DNA from: Stereum hirsutum FP-91666 SS1
Lineage: Eukaryota > Basidiomycota > Agaricomycetes > Russulales > Stereaceae
Direction of reading: 5' to 3'
Assembly: GCF_000264905.1 (NCBI RefSeq)
Contig: NW_006763141.1
Span: 1,066,943-1,130,942, forward strand
DNA length: 64,000 bases
The notes below the pieces were generated by a model that was given only the letters and a program-made list of their open reading frames with translations, was not told where the DNA came from and ran no database searches. The position numbers and the translations under genes were made by a program. Positions 58,721 through 64,000 of this stretch are shown here, piece after piece (position 1 is the stretch's first letter; each line of letters starts with the position of its first letter).

Positions 58721-61700
58721 ATGAGCTTGAATAAGCATCTTGCTGAGAGCAATAGCATCATGACCGACTCATCACCATCACCATCTCCGTCGACGTCCAG
58801 CAACGTCGACAACAGCACCGAGCCCACATCCATTTCCACACAGTCATTATCCACTGTGAAGGAGAATACTGCTGGAGAGCGGAAACCACCACCAAAGACG
58901 AAATGGCCATACGACGCGACGAATGCGCTGGACGATATTCCTGGAGTTGCGTTCGCGCTGGACGAGTTCTTGCAGAGTAGGATGGTTGAGAGTGAGGACT
59001 ATTGCCATGAGATGGACCCGAAGAAGTGAGTGAGCTTTTCTCATATGTCGAAGTGGCGACGTCGGGAGAGCAGGTGATTGAGAGTATTCTCGGTGGTATT
59101 AACGGCGTGTATTGCTGGCATAGGGAACGGTTGTATTTCGCAACAGGATATGGCTTAATTCAATGCGTCAAAGCGATGATGTCCTACGAGGACGAGGTAA
59201 GCTTTCCCTCTACTGTGGTGCCCTGGTGCTTTATTTGTCTTGACTGACATCTAATTCTCTTCCCGCTTGTTTATATGTTTAGGACCTCTTGGTTGCTATC
59301 GGACATACAAAGCACGGCAACATAGTTGCTCAACAACACCGCAAGAAGGCCGCTTCCCTCCCATGGCGTCTCGCGGGGTACACTTCGTCGGGCGTTTCGT
59401 GGATCAAGAGTATGACGAACGTCGAGAGACACGCGGAGCTTGTGTATGCTGAGTCATTATTTGAGAAGGTACGTTTCCTCGCTGGGTGTTCCACATGAAT
59501 CTGCGATGCGGGAGTATCGGTCTGTCGTCCAATGTGCCACTCATTGACAGTGCGGCAACGAAATCCTATACTTCGTGAGGCGCTTGCGATATTGTCTTTC
59601 CAGCTATGTTGTCGCCAGCCTCAACGGCACCAAGGAAACCTGTGACATGCTCGATGGGTCTTGTTGGGAGATAACAGAGCCTATTGACGCCTTGTGCACC
59701 ATGGATCATAATACGTCCTTATCGACATCCTCGAAGACGCTCGCACCACACACGTTCATGTTCCCGGCGAAAGGTGGTGTTTCGTCTTCCGCCTTCGCTC
59801 TAAACCCCATGGGCGTCTTACGATGAGCATCGTGACCTCGATATTGTGCTCGGTGAGATGTGTGGCACTAATACTTCCGTGGCGTGTGGGCCACACGCCA
59901 CATTCCAAAAAACGCACCATGGCTTTGCATCAATTCATTCTTCTAAGAAGCAGAATATTTCAAGTTCGGAGTTTTGCTGACATGTACTCCACAGGCATTA
60001 CTAGGTATCGTGTACTCCGGCGACTGGCTCGCTTTCATCAAAGAAGCGTAAGTTTCCCCCTTCCCTCTCTCCTCCTCTCCTTACTCACTCACGTCCCACC
60101 CAATGTACAGCCTCAATATGCGAACAACAATCTCTACCTACCGTCAACTCGGCAAATACCTCGACCACATGGACGCCGAAGCCGTCTCCTCAGGCCGCGG
60201 TCCCATCGACACCTCAATCGACGTCCACTTCCGTTCTGGCGTCTATCTCGGCCTAGGAATTCTCAACATCGTGCTCAGTCTCATGCCGTCTCGTTTGATG
60301 GCCATCGTAGAGCTGTTCGGTTACAAGGGCGACAGGCACGAGGGATTGGAGTTGCTCATGAAGGTGGGAGGTTGGGGGAAGGAGGACGTGAGAAAGGGTG
60401 GAGATGGGAAGGAGAGGCCGGGGGTGAGCAGGGAGGAGGAGGGGGTGAGGAGGAGTATTTGTGATATGGCGCTTGTGATTTTTCATCTTGTGCTTTCGAG
60501 CTTTACGTTTGATGGGGTGGACGTGATGATGGCGCAGAAGATTTTGGATTGGAATGTGGAGCGGTATCCGAACGGTGCGTTCACCATCTCATTCCCTTTG
60601 TTCCCTTCGAGTATCTGTCTCACTCTCACCTTTACTTTTTTTGCGGGCTGGGCTCAAAATAAACTAGGTGTCTTCTTCCTCTTTGGTCAAGGCCGGCTCT
60701 CCCTCGTCCGTTCACAACCGAAACGTGCGATTGAGTATTACCAGAAGGCGATGTCAGCGCAGAACCAGTACCGGAATTTGCACCATATATCGTTCTGGGA
60801 GATGGCTGTCGCGAATCTAGCGCTTTGGGAACTGAGCGAAAGCTTGGTCTGTTGGAGGAGCTTGCATAAGGAGTCCACGGTGCGTAGTTCTCTTCATCCC
60901 CCTTTTGCATGATTCGAGTTTTTGGAAACGCTGTCATGTTTAAGAACTGATGGGATGGGATATAGTGGTCGAAAGCGTGTTATGCGTACGGGACGGCAGC
61001 AATACTTCTTCAGCTGGGTGGGGATGAGTATCGAGAAGAAGCTCTCAAGCTTGTTGGTCAAGTTCCTAGCTTACGACAACGTATCGCGGGCAAGTCGATC
61101 CCTCTTGAGGTACGCTTCCATCCTCATGCGCGCTTCAAGCCTGCACTGATCATCTCTTCTGCACATGGTCCAGAAATTTATGGCCCGCAAAGCCCGAAAA
61201 TGTCAATCCCAAAACGGCCGCCTCGCGCTCCCCGCACTCGAACTCGCCTACCTCTTCCTCGGCATCGCGCACGCTCCGAAACCGGTCATTGTGGAGAAGA
61301 TGTTACCGCTAGTTGATGTGCAGCTGGCAGAACTCAGACTGCACGCGAAGGATACGAAGAAGTATGGGGCTGTGAATGCGAATGGCGCTGGGAAGGCGGG
61401 GGTGGGGTATTGGGACGATTGGTGTTTGACGAGGTTTTTGGAAGGGATATGTATGCGATATGTGGCGTATCCGGTATGTTCATCGTCGTTTTTCCTCGAG
61501 AGAGGTTTCGGTACGATACTGAGGAGAGCGCTGATATGTCTTTGTTTGTGGCGATTTCAATGTAGGATCCGGATGCGCTCACCGAGGGCAATCAAGATGA
61601 TGTCGCACCGTCGAAAGAAGACGCCACGGCTCGGTCGATGGCCGCGTTCGAGTCTGTGTTCGAGAATGGAACGAATATCGAGTTGGACCATCATCTTGTG

Positions 61701-62063
61701 TATTTCTCCCGTGCGTTCCCCCTTTATTTTTCTCTGCGCTCCGTCGTCTGCGCAGTATAGCTGATGTTTGGTGCTGGGTTCGGATAGATTACGAGTACGG
61801 TCGCCTGCTAGCTTGTAAAGGCGACGCCGAGGGCGCGAAACATCAGTTTGAGCTGGTGCTTTCGGGCAAGCATCTCGAGGTGAATTCTGCGGGGAAGAAG
61901 GGCAAGTATAGCTTGGAGGTGCGTTTCTTTACTCTGTATTCTTGCTTCAATCATTCCACCAACTGATCGTGTTCAACTGTCGGATCCACGCTGGTTGTAG
62001 AGCATGCTGCACATGAAAACGAGCGCGGCGCTGGATGCATTGAACCAGACCAAGCGCCTTTGA
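58721..62063 (+). CDS. IML2: IML2/TTC39-type TPR protein (DUF3808)
   Basis: Eleven exons: 58721-59025, 59124-59196, 59283-59468, 59995-60047, 60111-60574, 60668-60879, 60966-61109, 61174-61473, 61566-61710, 61788-61918, 62001-62063; 691 aa, the normal size. Landmarks are HAELVYAESLFEKALLGIVY, KEALNMRTTISTYRQLGKYL, SGVYLGLGILNIVLSLMPSR, LFGYKGDRHEGLELLM, GRLSLVRSQPKRAIEYYQKA and HYEYGRLLACKGDAEGAKHQ. These define the DUF3808/Iml2 family of TPR-like helical repeats. Yeast Iml2 associates with mitochondria and lipid droplets and is needed for inclusion-body clearance; the role here is inferred from that. Intron 3 is 526 nt, far longer than the others, and contains a strong palindrome. Confidence 0.93.
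59879..59901. repeat. Near-perfect palindrome in IML2 intron 3
   Basis: Arms GTGGCGTGTGG and CCACACGCCAC are exact reverse complements, separated by a single G. Lies in the oversized 526-nt intron and carries the dispersed GTGGCG core. Confidence 0.85.
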
Positions 62064-63653
62064 GATGGCCTTTGACTACCTCAGAGCGTGCACGTGGACG
62101 AAGACCTCGCATCGCCTGTACCGCCAGACGATTGTTTCTCAGACGCTGATACGTGTCCGGCTGGCTTCAGACCTCCATCCACGAGCCTCACCTCCATCCA
62201 CATATCGATGCGGGATAGTTCTTTATCTGTACTCTCTGTTCGCTATTGCATCTCTGTTGTTGCACTTCGTTTATTTCTATCTGAGTCCTTCGGACGGACG
62301 TCCTGCTCTATCTCCTGCCTCATATCTCTCTCGTCTTCAGCATATGTATACTTAGATCTTATTATTGCATCCACACATCTTCCATGACGCTATTCTTCCT
62401 CCGCCCTAACTCGAACTGTTTTGCTTCTACTCATAGTCATAGGGTAGACCTCGGGTTGTATACCCTGGACCAGGCGCTGCCGGCCTCCGTATTGTTCCTT
62501 GCAATCGGTTTCTGGTTCGTTCGTCATGGTACATAGTACGCACTACTTAATTGTACGACTCTCATCCGGTTGATTCACGCACTGATTGAATGCATCGATG
62601 ATTCACGCATCCACACGCCACCCTAACCATAGTGGTGTTCGCTCCTGTTCGAAGTCAGGTAAGTATCGGAGGGTCGTTATTCTCGTCGTGCCGTGGTGCG
62701 TTCGTATCCTGGGGAGTGCTTGTTCGATATGTCAGACATCTGCTCACACTCGACGGTATAAGCATCACAAATTGTGGGCCACATCCGAGTCGTCGATATC
62801 GTGAACAACCCGAAGTGCTGTACAGCTCGATGCGGGGTTTGCCGCTAGACAGAAATCGGATACCGACAACATCATGAACATTTGAATACTTTCAACGTCT
62901 ATCTCACTAAAGTCATCTATCTAGACGAGCCTACTCTCATGTAACGGGCGTACGTTTGCAGACGTTCCAGCGGCCGCCGCGTTTACTCATCCATTTCTCG
63001 AAGAGCTGCCTCCCTTTCATCTTGCTTTCACCCCAAATCAGCGCATCGCCTTTCATACACACATCGCGAGAATAAACCAACGGCCGGCCTTGGACATGAT
63101 TCCATTTGAAAGGAAGCTATCGTACTGGGAGTGGAGGAGCCTGTCGTGTTGGAGGTATAAGAACTGGTAGAACGGCCCTCAGACGTATCTTGCACACCCC
63201 CATCTACCGGACCTGTTCAGTCTCACTTAGGCCACTGTCTATGTTATATATTGAAACCATAGCCTCGAACTTGGTATGTACTGAAGTATCATGGTGCGTT
63301 CGTGGTTCCCTCTGTACTTACCATGATGGCGTAGCGTACGACGAGTCACTCGTTCAGGGTGCTGGATTTTAAATTGGTCTCTCGATCGAAATGCATCCGT
63401 TCCGGTATCTCCAACATGCCATCCATATACGAGTTGACCACAAGCATTGATATATTCGGTACATGAAAATGAAAGTCTACAAAGGAGCCGCAAAGATAGT
63501 AAGAGAGGAGAGTGTGCATGAAATCCGAGTGAGTCTTTTTCAGTCTAAACAAGAATGAGTCGCTGAAGTATATCCCTAGAAACAAATCCACCAAAAGATC
63601 CATCCAAAGAACGATCCTGATCACCAACAGTGCAAGAAAACCTAGGAGTAGCA
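62064..63653. other. Intergenic between convergent genes
   Basis: About 1.6 kb; short ORFs only. No gene seen. Confidence 0.5.
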
Positions 63654-64000
63654 TCAAAGGAACATATCCAAATCACTAGGCAAGTCCTCGAACTCATTAA
63701 CCGCCTCCTCATACGACCAAACCTTCCTCTTCTCATCGGCAGGCGTCCAAATCCCATCCCTCTTCCACCTCCACGTAAGGACGTCAACCCTCCTCTTCCA
63801 CTCCTTCACGCTCATCCCATGACACCTCTCCATGTGGATATTCACCCTATCGTTCCTCATCTCCATTTCCCGATGTCCGCAGCTGATATACGGACACCCA
63901 TGCAGCGTCCCCTTATACCCCCTTTTGATCTTGTAGCGCACCTCCCAGCCGGGGATGGCGCGCTCGGGTGCGTGGGCTTTGACGTTGCAGACGTGTCGCC
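63654..64000 (-). CDS. Zinc-finger protein, partial (5' part beyond the window)
   Basis: The C-terminal 115 residues are visible; the gene continues past 64000. The frame enters as RHVCNVKAHAPERAIPGW, then CPYISCGHREMEMRNDRVNIH, HMERCHGM and an acidic end DLPSDLDMF. The order RH-[IV]-C, ER-x-[IL]-PGW-x-x-R, C-P-x3-C, MR-x-D, H-x4-H is shared with the zinc-finger protein at 14273-15844, so the two are paralogues or members of one local family. Both have the PGW element between the two finger-like modules. Predicted DNA-binding role; target unknown. The start and N-terminus cannot be judged. Confidence 0.8.
   Translation of the reverse strand, partial: RHVCNVKAHAPERAIPGWEVRYKIKRGYKGTLHGCPYISCGHREMEMRNDRVNIHMERCHGMSVKEWKRRVDVLTWRWKRDGIWTPADEKRKVWSYEEAVNEFEDLPSDLDMFL

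Noticed and set aside
59575..59826. ORF in IML2 intron 3 with a faint HNH-like look
   Set aside because: Too short and too weakly patterned to call a nuclease fragment.

Overview
This 64 kb window is nuclear DNA of a filamentous basidiomycete, most likely a mushroom-forming agaricomycete. The evidence is dense short GT-AG introns (mostly 50-90 nt, many exons per gene), expanded F-box and CCCH-finger families of agaricomycete type, a vesicular-amine-transporter-like MFS protein with a long central loop, and serine-rich secreted proteins. I spliced the gene models by hand, choosing GT-AG pairs that keep frame and restore family motifs. Exon edges are therefore inferred from sequence, not from RNA.

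Layout, left to right. 0-4 kb: DIM1 rRNA dimethylase (+), then a secreted serine-rich repeat protein (+). 4-16 kb: an F-box protein (-), a long gene-poor stretch with a TA-flanked inverted-repeat element, a second secreted Ser-rich protein (+) and a zinc-finger protein (-). 17-28 kb: a 14-exon MFS transporter (-) diverging from a CCCH zinc-finger gene (+) built from tandem exon-intron modules, then an IQ/BAG-domain co-chaperone (+) and a second F-box protein (+). 28-38 kb: an initiator-type tRNA-Met with a damaged acceptor stem, a Ctr copper transporter (+), a proline-rich protein (+) and a ferric/cupric reductase (+). Reductase and transporter together form a plausible copper-acquisition neighbourhood. 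39-48 kb: a large YML020W-type alpha/beta hydrolase (+), an aldo-keto reductase (-) and a divergent conserved small protein (+). 48-53 kb: no gene seen. 53-64 kb: a very large low-complexity coiled-coil protein (+), an IML2/TTC39-type TPR protein (+) and, cut by the window edge, a second member of the 14.3 kb zinc-finger family (-).

The genes do not form one pathway. The most unusual features are structural: an aldo-keto reductase that seems to need a one-nucleotide exon beside a five-nucleotide exon; a CCCH gene with duplicated phase-0 exon+intron modules; a GC-AG intron; a dispersed TTGTGGCGC / GCGCCACAA motif family, often in hairpins and always outside coding exons; and a secreted precursor with three homologous blocks next to basic residues.
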